Positions 47,201 through 56,388 of a stretch of DNA of 64,000 nt are shown here, in pieces. Below the pieces are notes generated by a model, which saw only the letters and a program-made list of their open reading frames with translations, had not been told where the DNA came from and made no database searches. This DNA comes from Marinobacter alexandrii (GTDB lineage: Bacteria > Bacteroidota > Bacteroidia > Cytophagales > Cyclobacteriaceae), in contig JBDWTN010000007.1 of NCBI GenBank assembly GCA_039984955.1, positions 2,736,501 to 2,800,500 on the forward strand. Reading direction: 5' to 3'. The position numbers and the translations under genes were made by a program. The stretch's first letter is position 1; every line of letters begins with the position of its first letter.

Positions 47201-47534
47201 AGCCAATAAAGCAAATGTTGGAAATGATCTACTAAATGAAATCATGAATTTGAAAAATGAACTTGATGAACTTGACACTGAACTTAATGGTCATCCAGCC
47301 AAGAATCAGATTGGAGAGAAAAGCAAGCCTAATATCGGTGGAAGGCTTTTTGCGTTGAATAGAGGTATTTCTTTATCAGCCTATGGTCCAACGGATACAC
47401 ACAAAGAGACTATGAATATTATTAAAGATCAATGGAATAAGATGAACGATAAGTTGGAAGCCCAACGAGAAAAATCGTTAAGTATCAGAGATCAAATAAA
47501 AGTAGCAGGCGGGTCTTGGGTAGAAGGATATTAA
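44280..47534 (+). CDS. VPS10/sortilin-like BNR-repeat protein (glycosyl hydrolase-like)
   Basis: A 1,084-residue exported protein with a signal peptide (about 1-22, ending DAQ). The N-terminal 750 residues form beta-propeller repeats with recurring DGGxSW/NxGxSWT Asp-box signatures (GGVWKTTNAGTTF, SIDGGKSWKKT, VDGGESWTEM). A C-terminal region (about 760-1084) has a FlgD-like beta segment (RVAWNLRVGG) and helices. The family is often labelled glycosyl hydrolase or VPS10-like; no hydrolase active site is evident to me, so binding or sialidase-fold scaffolding is as likely. The length is normal for the family. Confidence 0.82.
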   Translation: MNRSILTLLSLVMLVIGFRVDAQRRKSTSTNPDPIDSKLFSNFKFRNIGPAFMSGRIADLAIDPTNENVWYVAVGSGGVWKTTNAGTTFKPVFDDQSVYSIGCVTLDPSNPYTVWVGTGENVGGRHMSFGDGIYRSTNGGASWTNMGLKDSEHISKIIVHPDNSDVIMVASQGPLWSKGGDRGFFKSIDGGKSWKKTLGDDEFTGVTDMVHDPRDPNRIYAVTWEHHRTIAAWMGGGEKSRLYVSDDAGDSWTQLKTGLPEGKWGKTGLAISPINPDVLYAAIELNRTTGGVWRSDNRGGSWTKMSDAVAGATGPHYYQEIYASPHKFDRLYMMNNRLMKSEDGGKTFENMDETAKHGDNHAIAFKASDPNYILVGTDGGVYETFDLGVSWRYMENLPITQFYKVAVDDAEPFYNVYGGTQDNSTQGGPSRTDNHHGIRNADWKVVLNWDGHQPATEPGNPNIMYGQRQQGTLSRMDLATGEVTDVMPQPAADEDYERYNWDAPILVSPHDPATIYHGSQRLWKSTNRGDSWTSLSGDLTRDQERVTLPIMGRTQSWDSPWDVGAMSNFNTITSIAVSPQNEQVIFIGTDDGLIQVTENEGQSWKQIEVSAMGVPSRCYVNDVKADLFDENTLYAALDNHKEGDYRPYLIKSTNKGASWTRIENGLGSKNLVWRIVQDHVNKDLMFAGTEFGVYVTVDGGESWTEMSAGIPTISFRDLAIQRRENDLVAASFGRGFYVLDDYSALRNVNKNQISETATLFEPRKAWWYIERSTIDFDDARGSQGSQLYVAPNPDFGAVFTYYLKDEIKSLESQRQAREKGQKGNISFPGWDALEDETREWKPFVYLEIKDQGGNLVNRVQAENKKGFNRVAWNLRVGGTQALTLDGGTGNLTGFLCAPGTYTVTLNKYEQGSFSQLADPVNIEVAPLRKGTLDGSPMNEVVAFWRTYEDLSRDVSMLAVQLSNAQKMASKLFVAANKANVGNDLLNEIMNLKNELDELDTELNGHPAKNQIGEKSKPNIGGRLFALNRGISLSAYGPTDTHKETMNIIKDQWNKMNDKLEAQREKSLSIRDQIKVAGGSWVEGY

Positions 47535-47710
47535 CAATGAGATTGAGATCAGAGATAGCATTTGCTAATATCTAGTTCTCAATTTGTTCATATATTTTTA
47601 TCAAATAGATTGATTGTGTGGATGTTAATCTTGATATATTGAGGCATCTACATCGATCCGAAATTGATTTAAAACATAAGTAAGGATTGTTTTAGGTTAA
47701 TACCGTTTAT

Positions 47711-49006
47711 ATGAAACTTTTGCCAAAAACTATTAAAATACTGTTATTCTCAACTGTATTTTTTAGTTATAAATGTTTTTCGCAGACAACTAATGAGGAG
47801 GATAATAATGTAATCCTTCTAAGAGAAGCTTCTTGGCTTTATTACGATAGCATAATGCCTGATAATGAACCATGGTTTAGTGACTTTAACGAGGAGCTCA
47901 ACTGGAAAACAGGCTATGCAGAATTCGGATATGGAGATGGAGATGAGACTACAGTCATTGGCTATGGTGGAGATGAGGAGAATAAATACCTTACTTCTTA
48001 CTTCTACAAAGTTTTCGAAGTGGAAGAACCAGAAGCTTACATAGGCTACCTCTTAAATGTTGTGGTTGATGATGGAGCTGCTATTTACCTCAATGGAAAT
48101 GAAATTTGGCGCATTAATCTTCCTGAAGGTAGAGTCACTGATGGCACAACAGCGGAGGTCAGAGTATCAAAAGAAGGTGAAGAGAAGATTCACGTTTTTG
48201 TTTTGGAAACAGAACTATTGAAAAAAGGAAAAAATGTACTTGCAGTTTCAGTTCATCAGAAAGACAGTGATACATCTGATTGTAGTTTTTCCTTAGAATT
48301 AGTGGGAGCAAAAGATGCCAAACAAGTACATCAAATATTGAAAAATGAAGGTGCTAAGCTGGATGAAAAACTTGATGACCTGATAGCGGAATTATCTCTA
48401 AGAGATAAAGAAATAGAATTGCAAGTTAAGGATCAGGAACTTGAATTAAACAGGTTATATGTAAATAGCATAATAGGAGTAATATCAGTTATTCTCGTTA
48501 TTGGACTAATTTTTTGGTACAGTCAAACGAAAAGAAATAAAAATATTGCAGAAAATAACGAGGCTTTAAAACATGAGTTAATAAATAAGAATAGAGAACT
48601 TATTAACCTGAGTATGGAGCAGTTAAACAAAAATCGTTTTATCCATGATCTTGAAAGTGACCTTAGCAATTTAGAAGAAGGGGAAGGCTCAGGCCATCTT
48701 GTTACTCAACTGAAGCACAAACTTTCAAGCTATTCTATTAGGGATAAAGAATGGGAAAATTTGCAGTTGCATTTTGAAAATGTTCATTCTGATTACTTCA
48801 AGAAACTTAGACATGACTTTCCAATGTTGACTTCTTCAGAACTGCGTTTGTGTGGATACATTAAACTCCAATTAACCACTAAGGAAATAGCAAGCATGCT
48901 CTATGTTGAGCCCAAGTCTGTTCAGACAAGTCGGTATCGACTTAAAAAGAAACTAAATCTTCCAAAAGGAGAAGACTTAGTTCAGTTCCTTTCAAGCTAT
49001 TACTAA
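47711..49006 (+). CDS. Membrane-bound LuxR-type regulator with exported beta-sandwich sensor
   Basis: A 431-residue one-protein signalling device. It has a signal peptide (about 1-25), an extracytoplasmic beta-sandwich (about 35-200; NWKTGYAEFGYGDGDETT, VVDDGAAIYLNGNEIWR, NVLAVSVHQ), a coiled region, a membrane helix (251-270), a cytoplasmic coiled coil and a C-terminal LuxR-like helix-turn-helix (about 370-431; LTTKEIASMLYVEPKSVQTS). The sensor resembles the beta domain seen at the front of extracellular metallophosphatases. It lies directly upstream of the SusCD locus, which also contains a metallophosphoesterase, so it probably regulates that locus. Confidence 0.82.
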   Translation: MKLLPKTIKILLFSTVFFSYKCFSQTTNEEDNNVILLREASWLYYDSIMPDNEPWFSDFNEELNWKTGYAEFGYGDGDETTVIGYGGDEENKYLTSYFYKVFEVEEPEAYIGYLLNVVVDDGAAIYLNGNEIWRINLPEGRVTDGTTAEVRVSKEGEEKIHVFVLETELLKKGKNVLAVSVHQKDSDTSDCSFSLELVGAKDAKQVHQILKNEGAKLDEKLDDLIAELSLRDKEIELQVKDQELELNRLYVNSIIGVISVILVIGLIFWYSQTKRNKNIAENNEALKHELINKNRELINLSMEQLNKNRFIHDLESDLSNLEEGEGSGHLVTQLKHKLSSYSIRDKEWENLQLHFENVHSDYFKKLRHDFPMLTSSELRLCGYIKLQLTTKEIASMLYVEPKSVQTSRYRLKKKLNLPKGEDLVQFLSSYY

Positions 49007-49233
49007 CAATAGAGACTCTAATGAAACAAATGTATCGATCTATATTTTAATCTAAATAATACTATTTAAATAAAAAACATGGCTATTTAATGCTGGTGGT
49101 AGATTTGTAGTATGCAATTGCTCCTTTTGAGGAACTTATGTAGTATGTACATTTTCTTCATTTTCCTTATTTAAATTCAATTTTTGTTCGCATCAATTAG
49201 CACTTAGCTATTAACCACAAATAATGCGAGCAT

Positions 49234-52200
49234 ATGAAAAAACTTTATCGATGGTGGATTCAAACAGTTTTGTTACTCTCCATTTCTACGGCTTTTGCAC
49301 AAAGTAAAATTATAGAAGGAGCTGTTACAGCTACCGATGGTGAACCACTCTTAGGTGTTACTATTCTAGTAAAAGGGACAGCAATAGGTACTACATCTGA
49401 CATAGACGGAAATTACCGTGTTAGTGTTCCAGACAGCATGGATATTCTGGTGTATTCATATACCGGATTCGAAACACAAGAATTTAATATCTCTAATCAA
49501 ACATTTATCAATGTTGAATTAAGAGAAGACATAGCTGCCCTATCTGAGGTAGTAGTTGTAGGATATTCAGAAAGAGACTCTAGAAAACTTACATCTTCAA
49601 TTGCCACAGTGAAAGGCTCCAAGATCGAGCAGGTTCCAATGGCTACTTTCGATAATATTCTTCAAGGTGCAGCACCTGGATTACTAGTTCAGTCAGGAAC
49701 TGGCCAGCCTGGAAGAGCAGCAGAAGTTACTATTCGAGGAATAAAGTCCATTAATTCTTCATCGGCTCCACTCTATATTATTGACGGATTACCTATTACA
49801 TCTGGTGACTTTGCCGCCATTAACCCCAATGATATTGAGTCGGTAAGTATCTTAAAAGATGCAGCAGCTACTGCCATTTATGGTTCAAGAGGTGCATCAG
49901 GAGTAATAGTCATTACGACTAAATCAGGTGAAAAGGGAAGAGCAAAAATTCAATACAGTGCACAGTTTGGGATTTCCCCCAAACCTGAATATAACGCTGG
50001 ATTGAGACCTTTGACGTCTGCTCAGCTTATTGATTTACAACACGAGATTGGCATAGGAGCAACTGTTGGATTACCTCAGGAGCAGCTTGATTCGCTGAAA
50101 AACATAAATACAGATTGGCTTGATGTCACCACACAAGATGCAATCACTCAATCTCATGAAATTAGCGTTTCAGGAGGCAATGATCAAACAAGATTTTATA
50201 TCTCAGGAGCTTATTTTTCACAGGAAGGAACGAGCATTCGATCTAAGCTTGATCGATATTCTCTTCGAACAAAAGTTGATCATTCAGTCGGTAATTTTAG
50301 CATTGGATCTAACCTTTACTTAGGCTACACAGACACTCAAGACAGTGAGAGTGAGGGAACTTTCGGAAGATCTAATCCATTTTACACAAGCATAAGAGGT
50401 AATCCTTACGACTATGCGTTTAACCCAATCACAGGTGATTTTGCATTACCTCTGGATATTGGAGCGTCTAGTACATATAACATTCTGGAGAGGATTCGTA
50501 CCAATGATGAGGATCGTACAATAGAAAAGATTAACGCAAGTCTGAAATTAAAATATGACATGCCTTTCTTGGAAGGTTTAAGCGTATCAACATTTTGGGG
50601 TGCAGATTATAGCCGCCGGGATAACATTGATTTCATCGATCCGAATTCTTTTTCGGCGACATTAAGAGACCCTGGTGACCAACTAGCTCAGGGAAGACTT
50701 TCACAAAGCTTTGCAAAAAGAGCTCGTTTTACCGGGACCAGTTCTATTCAATATGATTTTGACATCACTGAAGATCATACATTCAATGTTGCACTTTATC
50801 ACGAATATGTCTACTTCAATGGTCAGTCTACCAATTTAGAGGTATTTGGTTTTGATCAAATCGAAACTATAGCAGGAGCTACAGAAGGTACAGATAGTAA
50901 TAGCTTCATTCCAGAATTTGGAGGAGGTAAAAGTGAGACAGCTTTACTGTCTTACTTTGGAACTCTTGATTATTCATACTTAGGTAGATACAACTTTACT
51001 GCTGGCATCAGGCGTGATGGATCATCGGACTTTGGTGCTAATAATAGATATGGTAATTTTTATTCTACGGGCATTGGATGGATCATTTCTGAAGAAAGAT
51101 TTATGTCATCCGCTCGCTTTATCAATTTTGCGAAGCTTCGATCAAGCTTTGGAACGGTAGGGAAGCGGATAACTGGAAATTCTGCCAGAGCTATCTATTT
51201 CGGAACGCAGTATAATGGACAAAATGGCCTAGCGTCTAATTTTGCAAACCCTGATTTGAAATGGGAGGAAACTGAGAAATTTAACATTGGGTTTGACCTG
51301 ATTGTCTTTGATAATTTTCTCACATTAAATGTAGACTGGTATAATGAGGAAACCAGAAATCTCTTAATCAATGCTCCGCTTTCAAGAACAACTGGATTTA
51401 GTTCCCAAAGTAGAAATAATGGAAGTATACGCAACAGAGGTATTGAGGTAAGCTTATCTACCAATAACATAAGAAGCAAAAACTTTCAATGGACTACCAA
51501 CTTCAACATAGCAAGAAATAGAGGGGTGGTTTTAGAACTACCTGGTGGAGAGAGTTTCAAGTTAGGGGACTTTCTTTATGAAGAAGGGAAGGAGATACGA
51601 GTTTTCAATCTGGTAAGACGTGCAGGCATAAATCCAGCCAATGGGACGACACTTTGGTATGATAGGAACGGTAACCTGACGGATGTATATGATGAGGCAG
51701 ACGCAGTAAACATTGCTAGAAACTCTCCTGATTTTTTTGGAGGACTTACCAATACCTTTTCTTATAAAGGATTGGAGTTGAGAGTGTTTCTTACTTACGC
51801 TCAAGGTCAACACATATTTAACACTGCCAGGACGTCTCTGGATAATCCTACCAAGATATCGAGAGGTAGCGTCTCGACCAATGCCTTAAGATTTTGGCGA
51901 GAACCAGGGGACATTACAGATCTGCCTGATCCTTCAAAAGAAACCACTTATAGGTTTGATTCTGGGTGGCTCGAAGACGCCTCATTTGTGAGATTAAGGA
52001 ATGTGGTACTTTCTTATAACCTGCCATCGTCTATCACTGAAAAATTGAATATTACCAATTTCAGAATGTTCATCCAGGGGCAGAACTTATATACACTCAC
52101 AACATTCTCAGGTCTGGATCCTGAAAATTCCAGTTCAGACTATAGAGCTGATTATCCAGCTTTAACGACTTATACCGTAGGTTTTGATGTGAAATTTTGA
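49234..52200 (+). CDS. SusC/RagA-type TonB-linked outer-membrane receptor
   Basis: A 988-residue SusC family protein. It has a signal peptide (about 1-22), a carboxypeptidase-regulatory-like domain (about 25-95; IEGAVTATDGEPLLGVTILV), a TonB box region (SEVVVVGYSE), a plug (about 115-230; GRAAEVTIRGIKSINSS and PLYIIDGLPI) and a 22-strand-type barrel ending in TVGFDVKF. With the SusD lipoprotein encoded 12 bases downstream it forms a nutrient importer powered by TonB. The substrate is unknown; the locus lacks glycoside hydrolases but includes a phosphoesterase. Confidence 0.96.
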   Translation: MKKLYRWWIQTVLLLSISTAFAQSKIIEGAVTATDGEPLLGVTILVKGTAIGTTSDIDGNYRVSVPDSMDILVYSYTGFETQEFNISNQTFINVELREDIAALSEVVVVGYSERDSRKLTSSIATVKGSKIEQVPMATFDNILQGAAPGLLVQSGTGQPGRAAEVTIRGIKSINSSSAPLYIIDGLPITSGDFAAINPNDIESVSILKDAAATAIYGSRGASGVIVITTKSGEKGRAKIQYSAQFGISPKPEYNAGLRPLTSAQLIDLQHEIGIGATVGLPQEQLDSLKNINTDWLDVTTQDAITQSHEISVSGGNDQTRFYISGAYFSQEGTSIRSKLDRYSLRTKVDHSVGNFSIGSNLYLGYTDTQDSESEGTFGRSNPFYTSIRGNPYDYAFNPITGDFALPLDIGASSTYNILERIRTNDEDRTIEKINASLKLKYDMPFLEGLSVSTFWGADYSRRDNIDFIDPNSFSATLRDPGDQLAQGRLSQSFAKRARFTGTSSIQYDFDITEDHTFNVALYHEYVYFNGQSTNLEVFGFDQIETIAGATEGTDSNSFIPEFGGGKSETALLSYFGTLDYSYLGRYNFTAGIRRDGSSDFGANNRYGNFYSTGIGWIISEERFMSSARFINFAKLRSSFGTVGKRITGNSARAIYFGTQYNGQNGLASNFANPDLKWEETEKFNIGFDLIVFDNFLTLNVDWYNEETRNLLINAPLSRTTGFSSQSRNNGSIRNRGIEVSLSTNNIRSKNFQWTTNFNIARNRGVVLELPGGESFKLGDFLYEEGKEIRVFNLVRRAGINPANGTTLWYDRNGNLTDVYDEADAVNIARNSPDFFGGLTNTFSYKGLELRVFLTYAQGQHIFNTARTSLDNPTKISRGSVSTNALRFWREPGDITDLPDPSKETTYRFDSGWLEDASFVRLRNVVLSYNLPSSITEKLNITNFRMFIQGQNLYTLTTFSGLDPENSSSDYRADYPALTTYTVGFDVKF

Positions 52201-52212
52201 TTTTAAAAACAG

Positions 52213-53616
52213 ATGAAAATTTATAAATACATATACGTAGTACTTCTATCATTCTTGGTATTGTCATGTGATAAGAATTTGGATATTGTTCCGCAAGATG
52301 TACTGGATGCGGAAATTGCAATAACGAGTATAGAAGACGTTGAAAAAGTTCTGCTAGGCGCATACGCGACTTTGCGAAGAGATGGCCTGTATCAAGAATC
52401 TATGTTCTTTTTGCCAGACCTATTAGCCGATAATTTGCGAATTGGTCAAACGAATGGAGGTTCATTCAGAACAGAAGCCAATTGGCAATATTCATCTGGC
52501 GATGATATTGATGTTTGGGATGAGGCTTATACACTTATTTTCAGGAGCAATTCAGTCATTGAGAATGCAAATAGGTTTGAGGATAGTCAAATCAAAAACA
52601 GAATTAAAGGGCAAGCTTATGCTTTAAGAGCACTCGCACATTTTGATCTTCTAAGGTATTACGGAGAAGAGTATGGAAGAAATTCCGAAAGAAGAGGAGT
52701 TCCGGTTGTTACATCTTTTAGTGCTACACCTCCAGCCAGAGAAACTATTTCAGAAGTATATGATCAGATATTCGATGATTTGTTTGAAGCACTTGTGCTA
52801 CTGGGAGACATTGACAAAGAAATACAAGAAGATGGACCTCATCTTATGGATTTAAGGGCTGTTAATGCCCTCCTTGCAAGAGTTTCTCTATATGCTGAAC
52901 AATGGCAAGATGCAGCAGATTATGCATCAGAAGTGATAAGCTCAGGAACTCTTTCTAATCCAACTGAATATGCTTCTATGTGGTCTGATGATGCTGACGG
53001 TGAAGTCATTTTTAGCGTAAGGTTTGCTACTGCTGATGAAGGAAGGCTCGGGAATAGCTTATTAGATAATGGAAGGGTCTCTTCTTTTACACTGACCGTT
53101 GATGCAGCTGAGCTTTATGATCAAGTCAATGATGTACGGTACAACTCATTTGTTCTACTTAATCCCGGCTCAAATCCTGGAGATGATGTGTATCTGCCAA
53201 ACAAATACCCTGGAAGAGGAGGGCAAAGTGGATTAAACAATGCAAAGATTTTGAGACTAAGCGAAATGTACCTCATTCGAGCAGAAGCAAATGCAAATAT
53301 TGTAGGGCAAGATGCTGCTGCTGTGGCAGACTTAAATGAACTACGAAGAAGTAGAATTACCGGATATGTAGATGAAGATTTAACAGGAGAAGCGCTTGAT
53401 GAAGCTATCCAGCTAGAAAGAAGAAAGGAGCTCATGGTGGAAGGTCATCGATGGTTTGATCTAAGAAGGATCAATGGTTCTGTGGAGAGAGGGGCGGATT
53501 GCAGAGGCCTAACAGTGAACTGTGTATTACTGAGTGGAGATCATCGATTTGTCTTTCCGATACCTCAGGATGAAATCCTTGCAAATCCGAATATGAGACA
53601 AAGCGACGGTTATTAA
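52213..53616 (+). CDS. SusD/RagB-type surface lipoprotein
   Basis: A 467-residue SusD family lipoprotein: signal peptide with lipobox VLSC (Cys19), TPR-like helical repeats, and the conserved ends (RLSEMYLIRAEANAN; LDEAIQLERRKELMVEGHRW; FVFPIPQDEILANPNMRQSD). It caps the SusC barrel and binds substrate. Its position after susC is standard. Confidence 0.96.
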   Translation: MKIYKYIYVVLLSFLVLSCDKNLDIVPQDVLDAEIAITSIEDVEKVLLGAYATLRRDGLYQESMFFLPDLLADNLRIGQTNGGSFRTEANWQYSSGDDIDVWDEAYTLIFRSNSVIENANRFEDSQIKNRIKGQAYALRALAHFDLLRYYGEEYGRNSERRGVPVVTSFSATPPARETISEVYDQIFDDLFEALVLLGDIDKEIQEDGPHLMDLRAVNALLARVSLYAEQWQDAADYASEVISSGTLSNPTEYASMWSDDADGEVIFSVRFATADEGRLGNSLLDNGRVSSFTLTVDAAELYDQVNDVRYNSFVLLNPGSNPGDDVYLPNKYPGRGGQSGLNNAKILRLSEMYLIRAEANANIVGQDAAAVADLNELRRSRITGYVDEDLTGEALDEAIQLERRKELMVEGHRWFDLRRINGSVERGADCRGLTVNCVLLSGDHRFVFPIPQDEILANPNMRQSDGY

Positions 53617-53638
53617 TTCCCCTCAAAACTTTAAGAAA

Positions 53639-54646
53639 ATGAAAAAATACATATACATACTTTTTGCAGCATTTGCATCTATTTCATGTGAGGTTGACAA
53701 TATTGGGCCTCTTTTAAATGATCTGGATATCATCTTTTTTGTGGAAGATGAAGTAAGTGTAAAAGAGGATCAATCAACTGACGTAATTGTTGAGTTAAAC
53801 TCCATAAAAGGAGGAAACTCAGCGACTCTTACACTTGGAGGAACAGCCGTTGAAGGAGTAGATTATACAATCGTCGGAGGGCTTGATATCACTTTTCCTG
53901 AAGGAATATTTACTGCAAGCATAGCTATTACCCTGATTGATAATCTAAATCCGGATGATGATCATGCTATTATTCTATCACTTCCTGAAGGGCAAGGATA
54001 TTCAGATAGCACTAAGAGAGAATTTATTGTCAATATCATTAATAACGAAGTAAGTTCTGGAACGGTCGTGTCAGCGATCTCAACTACAAATGATGACGTA
54101 GAAGAAGGAGCGACAGGCCCTTTGGACTTTGATAGTAGCGACTTGGAATTAGGAGAGTTTGATACTGGTGGAACACCCGATCGTGGACTTCAAACGATAG
54201 GCTTGAGATTTAACAACATCGACATCCCAGCCAATGCCACCATCACATCGGCAAGCATTCAGTTTACTACAGATACACCTGGATCAGGGGATGCGGAGTT
54301 AACAATATATGGAGAAAATGTGGGCAATTCGACAGAGTTTGTAGATGAAGACTTTAATGTTTCAACACGAGATAGAACGACAGCCAATACGGTATGGTCT
54401 ATTCCTGTGTGGGTAGCAGAAGGCGATAAGTCAGACGCTCAGCGAACAGCGGACCTTTCAGCTATCGTGCAAGAAATTGTAAACAGAGATGACTGGTCTG
54501 CACAAAATAATATGAGCTTCATCATGATCCATACGGGTATAAGCGCAGGTGTAACTTCTAATGATGCCGGCCGAGAAGCCGAAACTGTAGACGGCACTGA
54601 TGATGGAGTTGATGCTCCAGTTCTCACCATAGAGTGGGAGATATAA
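53639..54646 (+). CDS. Lipoprotein with Calx-beta-like and DNRLRE-type beta domains
   Basis: A 335-residue protein with a lipoprotein signal (ASISC, Cys17). It has a Calx-beta-like domain (about 25-140; GTAVEGVDYTIVGGLDITFP) and a second beta-sandwich (about 145-335) with TIGLRFNNIDIPANATITSA, the style of domains attached to extracellular phosphoesterases and lipases. It is the third gene of the SusCD operon (22-base gap) and is probably a surface accessory that binds substrate. No catalytic motif is seen. Confidence 0.75.
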   Translation: MKKYIYILFAAFASISCEVDNIGPLLNDLDIIFFVEDEVSVKEDQSTDVIVELNSIKGGNSATLTLGGTAVEGVDYTIVGGLDITFPEGIFTASIAITLIDNLNPDDDHAIILSLPEGQGYSDSTKREFIVNIINNEVSSGTVVSAISTTNDDVEEGATGPLDFDSSDLELGEFDTGGTPDRGLQTIGLRFNNIDIPANATITSASIQFTTDTPGSGDAELTIYGENVGNSTEFVDEDFNVSTRDRTTANTVWSIPVWVAEGDKSDAQRTADLSAIVQEIVNRDDWSAQNNMSFIMIHTGISAGVTSNDAGREAETVDGTDDGVDAPVLTIEWEI

Positions 54647-54667
54647 AAGAACCTCTTTGTACTTGCT

Positions 54668-54700
54668 GAATCAGTGTCACAGAGAGTGTGACACTGATTC
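54668..54700 (+). terminator. Long perfect hairpin after the SusCD-lipoprotein genes
   Basis: A 14-bp perfect stem GAATCAGTGTCACA / TGTGACACTGATTC with a GAGAG loop. No T run follows, so it may be an mRNA 3'-end stabiliser or processing site that lowers read-through rather than a classical terminator. Confidence 0.55.
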
Positions 54701-54735
54701 CAATCTTGACTAATTATTAATCTAAACTTAATGCA

Positions 54736-56298
54736 ATGAAAAATTCACCTATGAAATTCAAAGGAATATTCCTTTATGCAAGCTTTATGATTTTTGGTAT
54801 GGCCTTACTTTCCTGTGGAGGAGATGATGGGGTTACAGTGACGCCACCAGACCCACCAACTGTCACTGCGATAGATCCTAGCTCAGGTTTGGTAGGAACT
54901 GAAGTAAGTATCACAGGGACAAATTTTGGAACGACTACCTCTGATGTTTCAGTGAGTTTCAATGGAACAGATGCTGTGGTAACCGCGTCTACAGAAACTT
55001 CTATTACGACAACCGTTCCAGATGGTGCGACTACAGGTGCCGTTAGTGTCACCATAGGAACAACCGTTGTTCAAGGCGGGCCTACTTTTACAGTTACAGT
55101 TCCTCCAGTACCAACTGTAGTATCTCTCGACCCAGTATCTGGAGATGAAGGAGCTACAGTTACCATAACAGGTACTAATTTTAGTACGACTGCAAGTGAG
55201 AATGAAGTTAGCTTTAATGGTACAGCAGCTACCGTTACGGCAGCAACGGTGACAACAATTACAACGACAGTTCCTGTAGGTGCAACCACTGGTCCTGTAA
55301 CAGTGACTGTTTTAGGCCAGGTTGTAACAGGCCCGGAATTTACGGTTATAGCAGTACCTAAATTCACTTCTCTTATTACATCAAACGTAACTACCAAGTT
55401 AGGTAAGGTGCATTTTGCTGATGCTACAACTGCTTATGTAGCAGGTGACGATGGTACCGTATTGAAAAGTACGGATAGTGGTACAACATGGACTGATTTG
55501 ACAAGTAGCACAGGAATAACAGATGATTTTGAAGCTGTATTCTTTGTGGATGCCAATACAGGCTGGGCAGTTGGTGACGATGGCATAGTGATTAATACTA
55601 CAGATGGCGGAGCAAATTGGACAGACCAAACGGCAAATACGGGAACAACAGAAACTCTTCGTAGTATTTTCTTTTTGGATGCTAATAATGGATTTGTCGG
55701 CGGTAGCGATGGAGTAATGATCACCACGACGGATGGTGGAGCATCATGGAGTACCCAAGCAACGGGGCTGGAAGAGGTTACAACAGTGGGAATGGAAAGA
55801 GACGGAGAAAGGGTGTATGATATCTACTTTTGGAATTCAACCAATGGTATAGCAGTAGCTGGAGGAGGAGATATCATCACCACAACTGATGGTGGGACTA
55901 CATGGGCTTTGCAGGAAGATGTGAATGGTGCAGACGAATCATGGAAAGCAATTCAGTTTACGGATGCCAATACAGGATGGGTAGTAGGTAGTGCTGGTTT
56001 TATTTACAAAACGGAAGATGGTGGCGCCAGTTGGACGGCCCAAACAAGCCCTACTACAGAGGCAGATTTCAATGACTTAATACTACTAAGTGACAATACA
56101 TTGATAGCTGTTGGGGATCATAATGAAGCCAGAGACATTACTTCATTTGTTGCTGTAACTGTGGATGGTGGTACTACCTGGACACGTCAGGATCATATGC
56201 TTACGCTAGTAGCAGATGATATAGAGCTAAACGGAGTTGCATCGTTTGATGGAACCACAATCATTGCTGTAGGCGATGATGGAACAATCTTGAAATAA
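54736..56298 (+). CDS. Lipoprotein with two IPT/TIG domains and YCF48/BNR-like repeats
   Basis: A 520-residue protein with a lipoprotein signal (lipobox LLSC; an internal ATG at 54751 could be the start). Two IPT/TIG domains follow (about 38-115 and 117-200; DPSSGLVGTEVSITGTNFGT, GDEGATVTITGTNFS). Then come repeats of the photosystem-assembly YCF48/BNR type (about 205-520) with TTDGGxxW and DANTGWxVG signatures, likely a beta-propeller. It belongs to the SusCD locus and probably binds ligand at the cell surface. Confidence 0.8.
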   Translation: MKNSPMKFKGIFLYASFMIFGMALLSCGGDDGVTVTPPDPPTVTAIDPSSGLVGTEVSITGTNFGTTTSDVSVSFNGTDAVVTASTETSITTTVPDGATTGAVSVTIGTTVVQGGPTFTVTVPPVPTVVSLDPVSGDEGATVTITGTNFSTTASENEVSFNGTAATVTAATVTTITTTVPVGATTGPVTVTVLGQVVTGPEFTVIAVPKFTSLITSNVTTKLGKVHFADATTAYVAGDDGTVLKSTDSGTTWTDLTSSTGITDDFEAVFFVDANTGWAVGDDGIVINTTDGGANWTDQTANTGTTETLRSIFFLDANNGFVGGSDGVMITTTDGGASWSTQATGLEEVTTVGMERDGERVYDIYFWNSTNGIAVAGGGDIITTTDGGTTWALQEDVNGADESWKAIQFTDANTGWVVGSAGFIYKTEDGGASWTAQTSPTTEADFNDLILLSDNTLIAVGDHNEARDITSFVAVTVDGGTTWTRQDHMLTLVADDIELNGVASFDGTTIIAVGDDGTILK

Positions 56299-56305
56299 AT
56301 ACTAT

Positions 56306-56349
56306 GGCCATTCAGAGATACGATTATATCTGAATGGCCTATTTATTTG
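56306..56349 (+). terminator. Terminator after the IPT/YCF48 gene
   Basis: An 11-bp stem GGCCATTCAGA (56306-56316) / TCTGAATGGCC (56329-56339), followed by a T-rich stretch. Confidence 0.65.
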
Positions 56350-56388
56350 AGTGCCACTATGGCCGATTAACTGAATTAAAAAAAGCAA

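Noticed and set aside
49100-49107. TAGATTTG upstream of susC as a primary promoter -7 element
   Set aside because: It matches TAnnTTTG, but no TTTG lies 19-21 bases upstream, so the call is not supported.
49131-49136. GGAACT upstream of susC as a sixth copy of the ECF motif
   Set aside because: The sixth base differs and no TGCAATAAA-like block lies 13 bases downstream.
54774-55727. Minus-strand open frames opposite the IPT/YCF48 gene
   Set aside because: Val/Thr/Ser-rich shadows of a repetitive coding sequence; no family features.
56281-56308. GGAACA at the end of the IPT/YCF48 gene as an ECF motif
   Set aside because: It is inside coding sequence, and the block after 13 bases (TACTATGGC) does not match.
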